Origin: Paraphysomonas bandaiensis
Taxonomy: Eukaryota > Chrysophyceae
Reading direction: 5' to 3'
Assembly: GCA_965644295.1 (NCBI GenBank)
Contig: CBFFRP010000182.1
Span: forward strand, 124,001 to 188,000
DNA length: 64,000 nucleotides
The first letter of the stretch is position 1. Each line of letters begins with the position of its first letter. The translations under genes were made by a program, and so were the position numbers. The notes beneath the pieces were generated by a model. It saw only the letters and a program-made list of their open reading frames with translations, was not told where the DNA came from and did not search any database. This document shows positions 21,329 through 34,095 of this stretch, one piece after another.

Positions 21329-21719
21329 ATACTTGACTCGTTTCTCTGGATTTAAATATCGCGGTAGCTATATTAGTTATTATGTATGATTCTACATAAT
21401 ATGCTTTTGTCAATGCATGTAGTTCATGTATTGATAGCATTTGTCTTGAATCTGTATTATGTATAAGTGATAGAAGCTCCTCTTATGTCATTACTAATAT
21501 ATTGAACATATGACTCCCTTTTTTGCATAGTTATCTGCGAATTGTATCCCCTGGTGTTCCATACTATTTTATAAATAGTCATTAAGCCGATAAGAAACTA
21601 TACTGGATATTGAACCTACATGCTTATAACATCTTACTTCTTATAATTAACCATATATCTAATTAAATCAACATACAAGCTAAGCGCGCTCGATTAGATT
21701 CACTCCGCCACGTCAACAA
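21329..21719. other. Convergent intergenic region
   Basis: Lies between the 3' ends of the FAM13-like gene and the small minus-strand gene; AT-rich 3' flanks, nothing coding seen. Confidence 0.4.
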
Positions 21720-22304
21720 TTACTTCTTTTTCGGTTGTTCTTTTATAGGCTCTTCTCCGATTACCAAAGGAGTAACAACAAGCTGTCCCACTTCATTCGT
21801 AGAAATAACACCAATGCTGTATTTATTACATGAAGTCATTTTATCCACTCCCAGCACTTTCAGATCCTGTACAACAAGTCAGTACAAGCAGAAATACAGT
21901 ATAAATGCTACCTCTTGGCAAGATAAAACTGCATTCCCCTCAAGCAACTCCAAAGTTGAGACTGAAGCCTCCTGTATACTACTACGTATCTGCATCAACT
22001 TACTCTGTATATCCACTAGTTTCTCCTTATCATCTTCAGTCTTCTGTGCCCCGTCAGTGTCGCTGCCATCTTTCATTTGACTTACAATATCTTGAATGGC
22101 CTCATTCATACTTTCTATTTTACGATCCAACTTTACAACTAAGTTCCGTTTCGCAAAATCAAGTATAATATCTAAATAGCAGTTCAGGTTCACTTGAACA
22201 CATGTTAAGTTATCAGGATCTCCTGCTACTATAGATGCAATTTTAGCTCCCATTGCATTATCACTCTTCTTCGGTTGCCCTTTGGCATTGGGTTTTGGAC
22301 CCAT
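21720..22304 (-). CDS. Small helical protein of unknown function
   Basis: Exons 22304-21912 and 21866-21720 join to 179 codons (GTAGCA donor, TACAG acceptor). The N-terminus is basic (MGPKPNAKGQPKK). Residues ~25-60 are hydrophobic-amphipathic (VQVNLNCYLDIILDFAKRN). An acidic coiled coil follows (~65-125, KIESMNEAIQDIVSQMKD, KEKLVDIQSKLMQIRSSI). The C-terminal ~48 residues form beta-like strands (KYSIGVISTNEVGQLVVTPL) ending in EEPIKEQPKKK. I do not recognise the family. It is divergent to CWC27, with the GTAT array between. Confidence 0.65.
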
Positions 22305-22392
22305 GGTTTAGATAGTAACTTTCAGGTAACTGATATAGAGACCTCTATCAGTTTAATGTGCACTCTTCCATACAAGTAACTGCCACCTACTG

Positions 22393-22396
<4 letters not shown>

Positions 22397-22424
<28 letters not shown>

Positions 22425-23041
22425 TGTATGTATATGTATGTATGTTTGTATGTATGTATGTATGTATGTATGTATGTATGTATGTATGTATGTATGTATG
22501 TATGTAGGTAGGTAGGTATGTATGTATGTATGTATGTATGTATGTATGTATGTAGGTATGTATGTATGTTTGTATGTATGTTTGTATGTATGTATGTATG
22601 TATGTATGTAGGTAGGTATGTATGTATGTATGTATGTATGTATGTATGTAGGTATGTATGTATGTATGTATGTATGTATGTATGTATGTATGTATGTATG
22701 TATGTATGTATGTATGTATGTATGTATGTATGTATGTATGTATGTATGTATGTATGTATGTATGTATGTATGTATGTATGTATGTATGTATGTATGTATG
22801 TATGTATGTATGTATGTATGTATGTATGTATGTATGTATGTATGTATGTATGTATGTATGTATGTATGTATGTATATTATGTATGTATGTATGTATGTAT
22901 GTATGTATGTATGTATGTATGTATGTATGTATGTATGTATGTATGTATGTATGTATGTATGTATGTATGTATGTATGTATGTATGTATGTATGTATGTAT
23001 GTATGTATGTATGTATGTATGTATGTATGTATGTATGTATA
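22397..23041. repeat. (GTAT)n microsatellite between divergent genes
   Basis: About 645 bp of GTAT units with a few substitutions (GTAG, GTTT units clustered in the first 260 bp, one TATATTATG break near 22873). It lies 93 bp before the start of the minus-strand small gene and 60 bp before the CWC27 ATG. Confidence 0.97.
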
Positions 23042-23100
23042 TGCAGGTATGTTTACTGTGTTAGCATATCCATATATTAGCCCTTCTCTACACTTCCATC

Positions 23101-25421
23101 ATGTCTAACATATACCTCACCGAACCTCCAACTCAAGGTAAAGTTCTCCTCCACACCAGTGGTGGTGACATCGATATCGAGTTATGGTCGAAGGAGGTGT
23201 GTATGTATGTCTATATGTATGTATGTATGGTTACTTGTATTTCTATATGTTAAATAGGCCCCTCTGGCTTGCCGGAATTTCATCCAGTTATCACTGGAGG
23301 GATACTATGATAACACCCCTGTTCATCGAGTGATTAAAGATTTCATGGTGCAAGGTACGTGTATAGCCTGCAATACAGCCACTATATGTATGTATGTAGG
23401 TAGGTAGGTAGGTATGTATGTATGTATATATATATGTGCATGTGTATATATGTGTATGTGTATATATGAAGTAATGTATATATATAGCCGGGGACCCCAC
23501 TGGGACTGGGACAGGAGGTGATTCCATATGGGGCAAACCTTTCAAAGACGAGATTCACGGGCGTATAAAGTTTAACCATCGTGGTCAAGTGGCTATGGCG
23601 AATGAGAATCGTCCAAATACGAATCGTAGTCAGTTCTTCATAACCCTTGGTCCTTGTGAATGGATCAACCGTAAGCACACTATATTCGGGAAGGTAACCG
23701 GAAACACGGTTTTTAATTTGCTGAAACTTGGAGAAGTTGAAACGGGCCCGGACGACAAACCTGTTGACCCAATAACCATTGAGTCCGTGGAGGTGCTTTG
23801 GAACCCTTTTGATGATATCGAACCTAGGTATAGATATACGTGAATGGAATGGTATGCACATTGTATGGATATTAACATATGTTCTAGAGCTAAGGTCGCG
23901 AATAAAAAGCAAGAGTCGACACGGGTCGATCCAGTTGCCGAGCGAAAGAAAAACCGCAAGGTAGGTGTATCTCAATCTGCATGAGTTTTATCCTCTCTCT
24001 CTATATATATATAATGGCTTAAAGTATGCGTGACAATATGATGCGTAGGGAGCAAAGGACAAAAAACTACTATCGTTTGGCGAGGAGGAGGAGGCTGATG
24101 ATATTTCCGGTTAGTTGTATCCCTATTAGTTTTTGCTTGTTAAAACATATTCGTATTCTACTCAGTTCCTAAAAAAAAAATGATGAGTGCACATGATATA
24201 CCACAAGATACGCTGAGTGCAGAGGTGGGATCTAGTTCATGTATATGGGTACATAAGTGATGAGTACAATCACAATAGGTGGATGAGGAGCTTCTTTCCA
24301 TTGCCCGTATGGAGGAAGAGCGTCGTAAAGAGAAGAAACACCAGCAGAAAGAATCTGACATACCAGTTGAATCCAAACAATGCATAGCAAAAACAGCTAT
24401 TCCACAGGGTAGCGCAGAAGATGAGGAAGAGGACTTCGAATTGAGGATGCTAAACAAGATTCGTCAGCAGGTTGGAAATATAATTCAAGGCGTTACAGGG
24501 ATTAACTCTTATACGTCATACAGCGCTTGAAGAGTAAGAACAAGCCCATGTCCAGCACTAGCAGTACTTTGAAGGCCACTCGACCCCCCCCCAGCGATGA
24601 TGGTAGTGACAAAGAAATAGATCTATATGAGCATGAGAAACAGAGTCGAAATGAGGGTAGAGATAAGGAAGCAGATGAAAGAAGTAAGGAGTTTAGCCGC
24701 ATTAAGCGGGAGATGCTGCAGTCTAGGAGAGCAGTTAAAGTACTGACAGGAGAGGAAGCGAAGCAGGTCAGTTGTACATTGTAGAATTGTAGCTCAATAG
24801 GATATCTACTTTGTTATGTACTCAATTCAATGTCATATCGCTTTACCTTAGTAGATACGTAATTCGTCGTTGTGATTGCAATGTAACATATTTCTTCAGC
24901 GACGTGATGACACTGCGTACCATGAGCTTGTGACACCTCTGGAACAGCGACGACAGAGGTGGATATTTCACTGATGTTTCTTTCTCTACTGAATTTATTT
25001 CACGTCGATGAACGTACAGGTATATTAAGCGAAAGAAAGATCATGGTAATAGACAAGAAGAGGTGAATTTCTACAACATTGTGTTTACGTTTGCTCATCT
25101 TGATGGCTGTAGACACTGGCCAGACTGCAAGAGTTTACGAATAAGCTGAAAAAGGTTAAGAAAGAGACACCTGCCGCCGAGAGTACTGGGAAGAATAAGA
25201 CACAGGGCATATACTCTGAAGCGTACACTGGACAGGTTCTGGACAATGAAAATGACGACGAGGCTGCTGGGAATAGTGCAGACTGGCACACAGGGAAGTT
25301 GAAGTTTAGAAAGCACATTGATGATGCCTATCGAATGGGCGGAGACGGGAGGTCTCTAGATGACTACAAAGTAGAAGATGCAGCTAAGAGGGGTAGTCAT
25401 ATGCCCAGTTTTCGTTCTTAA
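23101..25421 (+). CDS. CWC27: Spliceosome-associated cyclophilin CWC27
   Basis: Eleven exons: 23101-23196, 23258-23354, 23488-23827, 23888-23960, 24049-24109, 24166-24224, 24279-24470, 24524-24766, 24900-24958, 25020-25062, 25113-25421; 523 codons. The N-terminus MSNIYLTEPPTQGKVLLHTS is diagnostic for CWC27. The cyclophilin domain spans 1-~175 (HRVIKDFMVQ, FKDEIHGRIKFNHRGQVAMA, SQFFITLGP, NRKHTIFGKV, LWNPFDDIEPR). A charged helical region follows, and the conserved tail KLKFRKHIDDAYRMGGDGRS with LDDYKVED ends it. CWC27 joins activated spliceosomes and works with CWC22 and the exon junction complex. The residue aligned with cyclophilin A Trp121 is Trp here (EWINRKHTIFG). Confidence 0.95.
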
Positions 25422-25805
25422 ATAAGAAAATGTGATAATATGCTTACTTGATTTGAGAAGCAAGATGCCGGGGCTTAATATCTTGTATATAGCGCATAGC
25501 GCAACAATACCTTTATTGATTCTGTATTTAGAAACAGGATATATAGTATGCTTTTCATATTTCATTTACGTATACAAAATTTTCAGCCACTAAATCTTCT
25601 CCACTATTTCGCCACTGTCAAGTTATGACACAATTGGATGATTTACTAAGTTAACTGGACGTGTATTCACTCATTAATCAAGTTAAGATAAGAGAAGATT
25701 ATAATAAATATAATAAACTATATATCACGTTATCTCTACTACCACTCATTTCTAGTACGATCTTATATCGTCATGATATCACTTCTCATATAGTGAATGT
25801 CTGAT
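25422..25805. other. Intergenic region between CWC27 and the LINE
   Basis: AT-rich, no supported frame. It contains the LINE insertion point at its right side. Confidence 0.4.
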
Positions 25806-28800
25806 TATTTAGCAATAGGCGTTGAGACCTTGCATCAATTAGTGGCTAGAAGAATGCTAGTCATACTAGTTAGACCACTACCCGTAACTAATCAATACAA
25901 ACTCTTTTATCCTACTATTTAACGCTACAGAAGCTGCTTGTGCGTCGCCGCAAGCACCAAGGTGCAACCACTTCCGTTCTTAGTGTGTGTTATGAGGCTC
26001 GCCATGATCGTGTGTCCTGGGACTCACCGGCGCTATTGATCTGGGGGTCTCCCTTTGGGATGGGTCTCCATTGGTTTTGGAGGGGGCTCAGCGTTCTGAA
26101 TTAGGGTCTTGAGTGCACCTAGTTCCAGATGTGTGGGTTGAGGGTGGTGGGGATTGTTGGGAGGAGGGGTAGGGTTTGTAGTCTGTGTTACTGTGCTCCT
26201 GTGGGGCCGCGGGTGTAGATAGAGTTGTCGAAGCCGTCGGCGTTGTGGAGGTCTGGGCAGTCCAGTGCTCTGTCGGGTAGGACCTGTGAGGTGTGCACGT
26301 GTGTCTGGAGTCGGATACGCTGTGGGGGGTCGTCGTTGGACCCCTAGTAAGCGAAGGACTCTCGGGCGTTGTCTTGACTGACTGCGTTTCGGACGGGGTC
26401 TCGGGAGTAGCCTGGGCGGCCTTTTGGACATGGTGATATAGCGACAACCGCGATCCTGTAACATAAGCTTCGCTGCAGTGTAAAGCGGTTGCAGGAGATT
26501 AATAACCGCTGTTTCTAGGTTCCGTAGACTGTGTGCCGTCAGGTGGTTGTGTATGGCATCTCCGAAGACCGTTTCCAGTTGGGCTGCTGTGATGGTTCCA
26601 GTCCAGTATCTCTCGACCTGTGGGATGGAGGGATTCCAGGCTCTGCTGGAGAGTCTCCGTAGTGCAGATGTGATCCAGTTGGGTAAGGTCTGAGTTCTCT
26701 GTATTTCGTGGAGCACATTTTTATGCGATTGAAATGCAGTTTCCCTTATTTGGGTGATGGATTCATGTGTGCAGTCGAGGCACATATGTTTTAGGGAATC
26801 TAGTCGAAACCCGCAGTCAGAGCATGCGGCTTTGGTCAGGTCAAGCCCCTGTTTGGTTTTGGCCCGGTTCCTCCCTATGCAGAAAGATTTGTCCCATGTC
26901 AGTGCCGTGTTGAGTATTCTTTGGCGTAGATTTGAGCTGAGTTTGTCTTTGGATGCACTGCCATCCGCTTGAGCGAGTTTGCGCGGGAGGTGTACTCCGC
27001 TATTGGTCCAGTAGCCAGGCGCTCGATCAGGATTGTGTCCGTAGCGTTGATCTCTGGTTGAAGTGTAGTTCTCAAGTGTCCTTAGGTCGCAGAGATCCTG
27101 GAAATTAGTAAGGAGTGGGCTAGAGTAGTATGGCCGTCTTGTACTGTGCATACGCCAGTGCCATAATCCAGCAGTTAGTAAGCGTTCGATGGCACTGTCA
27201 ATCGCAATTGTACAGACAGTGTAGTTATTTTTTCCAAGGATGCGATCGACTTCATGCCAGTCTTCACCCGCAACTGCGTCAGCAATATAGATGCCCTTGT
27301 CCTCAAACGTCCACTCCGTTTCATCTGTGGTACGTCGTTCGGGATGAGACCTCACCCAGGTCACCTGTCGTTTGCAATCTCTGCTGGCCGCGATGCTTTC
27401 GAGTAGTACCCCTTTTGCACGGTGACCGAGAGCTCTGCGTCTTGTGGAGAGTGCTTCCTCAGTGCGGGTGCACACTGCCTGACAGTCTGTGTGGCTTCTT
27501 ATGTGTTCGGGAATACGTGTTGAGAGTATAAGCCCCATGGCTGTGCCTATGAGTTCATATGCGTATGAGTCCAAACCGGGCACGTCACGAAAGGGTGTAT
27601 CTAGTCGTAGTATTGTGGTTGTACCATCTTCCCAGGCATTTTCTGGGGGTAAGTAGACGACCGCTGCACCTCCTCGGTGTGTCCATCGTGTTCGCGGATT
27701 GACATGAGTGAGGCGACGCGTGGAGAGCGCACTGGCTGTGTATGATCCATCTGTGAAGATAGCCTTGAAAGTATCTGGTTGGACACTATTAAAGGCCGAG
27801 TTCTTGTTTTAGGTTGGTCAGCATGTGTTCATCCTGTGGTTCGGGGGGCTCAGGTTCCTGAAGGGTAAGGCCCAATTCCGTTCCCCATTCCCTGAGGCTG
27901 AGAACATAGTGGTGGTATTGGGGCTGTGGCTCTGTTGTCTGAGTGAGTAGAAAATGTGCTGCTTGACCTGCTTCTCCCCCGAGAGTTATTGCGCGCTGTA
28001 GAGATCCCCATTTTTGCTCCTGCGCCGAGTCTGAGAAACGTTTCATACCTAATCCGTTGTGCTTGAGTGAGAGGTAGATCAGTTCCGTGGGGTATCCAGG
28101 GCCTAGACTGAGGGCCTTTCTGTAGAGGGTTGCACAAGCAGCGTCAATTTCTCTGTACCAGTGTAGCGGCCATGAAGCTTTGGTGGCTCTATAGAGCAAA
28201 GTCGGTATGATTTGGGTCTCGATAACCATGACTTTACAGCCGGCTGAGGCCTGTTTAATCCCTAGGTGTGTGGTCACGACTTTCAGGTATTTTAGACACC
28301 AGTCATGGGAGGCCTTGTCTGTGATTGTGAGAGGAAGGTCTGCTCCGAGGTAATGTATCGACTCTAGTGATGTTTGGATAGGGACTGGGTGTGGGCGCCA
28401 TGACCAGTCGTAGAGAATGATGTAGCCAATGGGGTCGGAGGACTTGTTGGAATCCTGTAGGATCGGAAACACTGTGCAAACTACTTTGGGGATAGAGAGT
28501 TCCATTCCCGAAAGTACGCAGAACGCAGATATTTGTTGGGCAATGAGTTGGGCAGCGTGTATGGATTTAGCTATTGTGTTAAGATCATCCGCGAAGGAGA
28601 TCTTTATTTCGCCGGTAGTCGGAGTCGTGAGTTGAATAGTTGGTAACGTTGGACTCGTTGTTGACAGTTCAATGTCCAGCCACGTGAGAAGGATGTCGTA
28701 GAGTGCCACCCAGGCGCATGTGGATTTTGTGCCCCCTTGGGTGATACCCCTTTCGGCTTCGAAACCCAGACTGAATAGTGCAATGAAGTGGCCGTCTGCG

Positions 28801-30241
28801 GACAGGAGGTCAAGGAGAGACCGTGGCTCTATGTTGTTTGCCATGAATGGTGTCCAGGGAAATGTTAGACCGCCGGCATCTAAGTTGCCAAACCAGTCAA
28901 CTACATCGTCCGGAACGCCCAGTCGTGCCCACGCGATTGAGGTTAGGCGCAATTGAGTCGAAGGCCTTCTTGAAGTCCCAGAGTGTACATATATGCTGGT
29001 CGCCTTTTCGTCTTGCTTCTTCTGCAGCCGCGAGTACCCTTAGTATCGCTGTGTCCGTCCCGTTCCTCCAGCGATAACCATGCTGGGACGGATGCAAAAC
29101 TTTCTGTTCCTCCCATACGGTAAGAATTCTATGAGTGATTATCCTTGTTAATATTTTCCTACTGACTTCAAGCAGACCAATCGGTCGGAGATTAGTGAGG
29201 GAGGATTCTCCTGGTTTCTTGAGAATGGGAGACATTACCCTGTCTCTCCACCAAATGGGCACATGTGTATGTTTCCAGAGAGATCTGGTGAGGATGTAAG
29301 CCTCTCGCTGAACTACCGGTGGCCAGGATTTGACCATGTTGGAGGAGACCATTGAGGGTCCAGGCGCGCGGTTGAAGGAGAGAGAGTGAAGTGTGCAGTA
29401 GAATTCATCCTGGGTGATGTCTTTTGCAAGAGTAGATTTGAGTGTGGCTGCCATGGCCGGAGTGGTCTTGGTACAAAGGGCCCGTCGTAACCCCAGTTGC
29501 AGGGGAAGAGGGATTTTCGAGCGGGGGTGGAGTGGTTCCTGGCATGTCGCTGAGCCCGGATCAAGAAGGGATTTCCACCATGTAGGGTCATCCTGGAGCT
29601 GTTGTGCTACAGGGTCAAGTCCAGGAGGTTTGGCATGATGTTCACGGAAGTGCGCATTAATGCCTTCATGAATGTCTTGCGGTGTGTTGTGAGGATGTGT
29701 CCGTCAGTTGTTTTCACCGTGGTAAGTCGGAGTGGTGTTTTGACCTTGAGACCAATTTTCTGAAGAATTGCTTGAAGTCTTTTCTGCTGTAGCAGTGCCT
29801 CCATCTGATTGGTGCGAGCCGTGAGTCTAGTCCGCATTTCTGTCCTGGCTCTTCCATGAAGAAGTCCTCTCAGTCGCAAGGCAATTCGGAGGAGGTTTTT
29901 CTTGGTGGCTTGCTTTGCGTTCCAACCCAGGATTACTCGTGGGTCCGCGTTGCGGTGGCTGCACCAGAAGTTGATGTCTGATATGCCTTTGATGTGACCC
30001 TGAGAACTCCTGAGATAGGAGTCCCATCGGGCGAACCATGCAGTGATGATTTCGTTGGGTGGGGGTGGTTGCCGGGGGGCCGCGCCATCCATGCCGTTTG
30101 TATCCGGCAGAATTGAACATTTTTTGGATAATCCGCAAAACCATGAGCATTCCTTCCTGTATTACTCTCATTTCCGGGGAAAAGCCATTCTTGAACTTTG
30201 AGCGTGTGCGCTGACAACGTTCGTGTAGGCGTGTGCTTCAC
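25806..30241 (-). mobile_element. Non-LTR retrotransposon (LINE) with RT and RNase H, frameshifted
   Basis: Read on the minus strand from ~30241 to ~25806. The first frame (30092-29607) is helical and basic and precedes RT. RT begins at ~29600 (FNRAPGPSMVSSNMVKSWPP, LRPIGLLEVSRKIL, HPSQHGYRWRNGTD, DFKKAFDSIAPN). A one-base frameshift near 28945 moves to the next frame (LTSIAWARLGVPDD), with catalytic FADD in EIKISFADDLNTIAKS. After the stop at 27789 a second frame change leads to RNase H (IFTDGSYTAS, YAYELIGTAMG, SHTDCQAV, WVRSHPE, GIYIADAVAG). A zinc knuckle (ACSDCGFRLDSLKHMCLDC) and a Pro/Arg-rich tail ending at 26033 follow. No endonuclease is seen before RT, so the copy is probably 5'-truncated. 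The frameshifts make it a dead copy. Confidence 0.85.
25909..25981 (-). promoter_or_regulatory. Conserved LINE 3'-UTR block with a hairpin
   Basis: 73 bp identical to 61668-61740. It contains GCTTGTGCGTCGCCGCAAGC (25936-25955), able to fold with a GCTTG/CAAGC stem. Such blocks often serve as the template site recognised by LINE reverse transcriptase. Confidence 0.5.
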
Positions 30242-30541
30242 TTCTCATAATACAGCTCATCATTACTGTATACTTCGACTAACGGTCATAATTTCAACAC
30301 CTTAGAATTACAGCTTTTAATTGCTCAAACAGCAAAACTCAACAGCCACGCTATACCTCCTCCACATACATTTTTTGTAATTTATCCATACTGTACTAGA
30401 GGTATGGAAAGTAGATATACTTCTAATAGTATTAGCCTAATGATACCGCTGTAAGACTGACCTAGCTATTATAAAATATAAATTGAGCAACAACATCATA
30501 TTATAATTCATCATATTATTACTTATTACTTACATCACTTA
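30242..30541. other. Region between the LINE 5' end and the RsmG 3' end
   Basis: AT-rich; no gene seen. Confidence 0.35.
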
Positions 30542-31503
30542 TCATGTATTCGTGTTATCGTTAGATAATGCTACTGTACCTGACTCGAAACTACTACTAC
30601 TATTTGAATTACTTTTCTTGAACACGGGTAACTTGTTCTTCTTTGCAAGTCTAGCGCATGTCTTTCCTGATTTATGGAATTCAGTTGTAGGTACAAACAA
30701 AACCTTTTTGGTTTCATCACAACCCGGAACGAGTTCTCCAATAGAAAACACAAGGTGTCGCTGGATACTGGCTGCAACAAGTTCAGAGTTAAAATCCCCT
30801 CCTTTAATATACAACAATCCTCCGGCTGATGAAAAAGAATATTAGGTATACACAAACCGTCATCATACATACCTATTCGTCTTAAGTTGGAGTGACCTTT
30901 CTCCTTTTTACACAAATGATGAGTTTGCTGCACCAAAGTTGGAAGCGGGGCTACAGCCCGGCCAATAACGAAGTCGAACTTTTCTTTAAAATCCTCCGCC
31001 CTGTGAATACACGTTATATTAGACGCTCATTCCATAATACATAAAGCACTATCGGAGCCGTACCTGCTATGTACAATGCGCACATTCCTGAGTCCCAGTT
31101 GCAATACAATGTCCTCAAGTACAGTTGTTTTTGCTTTGAGTGATTCGATCAAAGTAAATTCAGTATTAGGGTTTAAAATAGCTAATGGGATACCAGGCAG
31201 GCCGTTACCAGCACCTGCATCTGCAATCCTCTCCTCTGGAAAGAAACTCCTCACCAAATACACAGACATGCATGGTACAATATGTTGAGGAAAGATATGC
31301 TCTATAGACTTACGAGATACCATATTGACTTTTTCATTCCATTGTTTTAAACAATGTTCATATGCAATGAGGGTATCCCATTGTGCAGCAGTTACTGCAG
31401 GAAAGTGTGATATCCAGGGTGATATGGAAGGTAATTGAGTAGTACATAACCCACGCAATAGGGTTTTGCATTTAGTTGTTGGAGTATGTAGTATTCGGTG
31501 CAT
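30542..31503 (-). CDS. rsmG: RsmG/GidB-like 16S rRNA (guanine-N7) methyltransferase, probably organellar
   Basis: Exons 31503-31064, 31000-30873, 30825-30542 join to 283 codons. The first ~35 residues (MHRILHTPTTKCKTLLRGL) are basic and hydroxylated, consistent with an organelle targeting peptide. The RsmG fold follows: YEHCLKQWNEKVNMVSRKS, the SAM-binding loop IADAGAGNGLPGIPLAI, FTLIESLKAKTTVLEDI, NVRIVHSRAED, FDFVIGRAVAPLPTLV and GGLLYIKGGDF. RsmG adds the m7G at position 527 (E. coli numbering) of small-subunit rRNA. The C-terminal ~40 residues are Lys/Ser-rich and extra. The gene is divergent to NF-YC across the long ATAC array. Confidence 0.9.
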
Positions 31504-31706
31504 TGATTATTGTATGGTGTAGAGGTATGTTGTCTATGGATGGTCTTACAGTTAAAGCACGTTAAGAGTATAGACGTATGTGTGTATGTCTATAGAGAGT
31601 TGTGTCCATATACGCAGGCCCACATACACAACATGTACAAAGCATACATTCTGGACGTACCTATCTACACACCTACCTAATACGTACAGAGTACGTACTA
31701 CATACC

Positions 31707-31983
31707 ATGCATACATACGTACATACATACATACATACATACATACGTACAGAGTACGTACAGCAGTACATGCATACATACATGCATACATACGTACATA
31801 CATACATACATACATACATACATACATACATACATACATACATACATACATACATACATACATACCTACTGTACATACATACATACATACCTACATACCT
31901 ACATACCTACATACCTACATACCTACATACATACATACCTACATACATACATACATACATACATACATACATACATACATACA

Positions 31984-32015
<32 letters not shown>

Positions 32016-32629
32016 GAAACACAAAGAAATACATACATACATACATACATACATACATACATACATACATACATACATACATACATACATACATACATAC
32101 ATACATACATACATACATACATACATACATACATACATACATACATACATACATACATACATACATACATACATACATACATACATACATACATACATAC
32201 ATACATACATACATACATACATACATACATACATACATACATACATACATACATACATACATACATACATACATACATACATACATACATACATACATAC
32301 ATACATACATACATACATACATACATACATACATACATACATACATACATACATACATACATACATACATACATACATACATACATACATACATACATAC
32401 ATACATACATACATACATACATACATACATACATACATACATACATACATACATACATACATACATACATACATACATACATACATACATACATACATAC
32501 ATACATACATACATACATACATACATACATACATACATACATACATACATACATACATACATACATACATACATACATACATACATACATACATACATAC
32601 ATACATACATACATACATACATACATACA

Positions 32630-32661
<32 letters not shown>

Positions 32662-32958
32662 CATACATACATACATACATACATACATACATACATACAT
32701 ACATACATACATACATACATACATACATACATACATACATACATACATACATACATACATACATACATACATACATACATACATACATACATACATACAT
32801 ACATACATACATACATACATACATACATACATACATACATACATACATACATACATACATACATACATACATACATACATACATACATACATACATACAT
32901 ACATACATACATACATACATACATACATACATACATACATACATACATACATACATAC
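31707..32958. repeat. (ATAC)n microsatellite between rsmG and NF-YC
   Basis: About 1.25 kb. Impure edges on the left (ACGT and CTAC units, 31707-31960), one interruption ATAGAAACACAAAGAAAT at about 32012-32029, one ATAT slip near 32659, otherwise near-perfect. It starts some 200 bp before the rsmG start and ends 203 bp before the NF-YC ATG. Confidence 0.97.
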
Positions 32959-33161
32959 AATCGTACGTAAGAGTTCTGCATCAACATCGTTGTATTCCTC
33001 CCTCTCTCCACTCTACACCGCTACACATACACAACCCTCCTACACAATCACATACACCTAAACAATCACAACTATTCAAATCCTCATTCAAACCCCCCTC
33101 TACACACATACATACATACATACAAATTACTTCAAACCATCACATATATAATCAAACAAAT

Positions 33162-33560
33162 ATGAATCTCATTCCAGGTGATACTGAATATGATGGTCCA
33201 GAAATAACTGAAGCGATGTTTCAAGAACAAATGCATGAAACTTTACATAAATTTTGGATGGATCAAATTAGAGAAATGGAAATTTTAGGGATTGGTACAG
33301 AACAAGATTTTAAAAATCATAATGATTTACCACTTGCACGTATTAAACGTATTATGAAATCAGATGAAGATGTACGTATGATCAGTGCAGAAGCGCCTGT
33401 TTTATTTGCTAAAGCATGTGAAATGTTTATATTGGAATTAACTTTACGTGCATGGGGTAATTCTGAAAAAATGAAACGACGTACTTTACAAAAGGATGAT
33501 ATTGAAGCTGCAATTAAGAACACTGATATATTTGATTTCCTTGTGGGACTTCAAGCATAA
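33162..33560 (+). CDS. NFYC: CCAAT-binding factor subunit NF-YC (HAP5), histone-fold protein
   Basis: 132 aa, single exon. A short acidic N-terminus leads into [10 protein letters not shown] and [20 protein letters not shown]. The conserved histone-fold core follows: [59 protein letters not shown] pairs with NF-YB through the histone fold, and the dimer recruits NF-YA to bind CCAAT boxes. The frame stays open upstream through the microsatellite, but the ATG at 33162 is the first Met outside the repeat and matches family starts. The Gln-rich activation domain of animal NF-YC is absent. Confidence 0.95.
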   Translation: MNLIPGDTEYDGPEITEAMFQEQMHETLHKFWMDQIREMEILGIGTEQDFKNHNDLPLARIKRIMKSDEDVRMISAEAPVLFAKACEMFILELTLRAWGNSEKMKRRTLQKDDIEAAIKNTDIFDFLVGLQA

Positions 33561-34016
33561 AGGGGTTTGCTATACAGCTACTTGTGACTATTTAAGTTGA
33601 GAATGAATAGTTACTCTTCGTTTGTATTGTGTGCAAAGTCGATGTCAGAAAGTTATAGCAATGATGTGTTTATCCGTTCCAAAATCATGAATGACATGTG
33701 TTTACTTGTCTAATTGGCTAATTAATTCCATTCATTTCGAAAAAGCACCGTCATAATGCAATTTGAAAAGTTTGTATTTATTTTAGTTCATAGATGCATA
33801 GCGATAGACTATTATATAGCCAATTTTTAAAACTTTTTCGGAAATAATATCAATATCATTCCAGTAATTCTCAGTGCGGCAACTCCTCGCTTCGTGTAAA
33901 GATGTGTATGTGTTCGGTAATTAGTTACTGCTTCAGAACATGCGTAGCGGCTATGACTTCGTAGCTGGAACAATTTCATATAAGTTGAGGTACTCTTAAA
34001 TACTAGATATAAAAGG
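33561..34016. other. NF-YC 3' flank
   Basis: AT-rich, no coding features seen. Confidence 0.35.
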
Positions 34017-34095
34017 TTGAGGTTCGCCGTGATCGTGTGGCGGGTGTGATCAGGGGGTCTCCCCTTGAGATGAGATTCCACCGGGCTGTGTGGAG
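34017..34095 (-). mobile_element. LINE 3'-end fragment (very short copy)
   Basis: GAGGTTCGCCGTGATCGTGT and GGGGGTCTCCCCTTGAGATG match 25995-26075 of the large LINE. The encoded tail on the minus strand (KGRPPD) matches its last residues. Only ~80 bp of recognisable element remains. 34096-34601 shows nothing else recognisable. Confidence 0.7.

Noticed and set aside
22397-23041. CRISPR-like or telomeric array
   Set aside because: The unit is a 4-bp repeat without unique spacers, and the arrays are internal to gene-rich DNA.
22397-23080. Long open frames encoding (MYVC)n or (THTYIH)n in the tetranucleotide arrays, here and at 31580-32958, 56473-57051, 58990-60373
   Set aside because: ATAC/GTAT repeats contain no stop in any of six frames, and the GTAT strand gives ATG in each. 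The frames are a by-product of the repeat and are not genes.
26754-29638. Plus-strand frames across the LINE
   Set aside because: They are shadows of the GC-richer RT/RNase H coding frames on the minus strand; no homology in the plus-strand translations.
31602-33560. A 652-codon frame joining the ATAC array to NF-YC
   Set aside because: The frame is open only because the repeat is stop-free. NF-YC starts naturally at 33162 with a family-like N-terminus.
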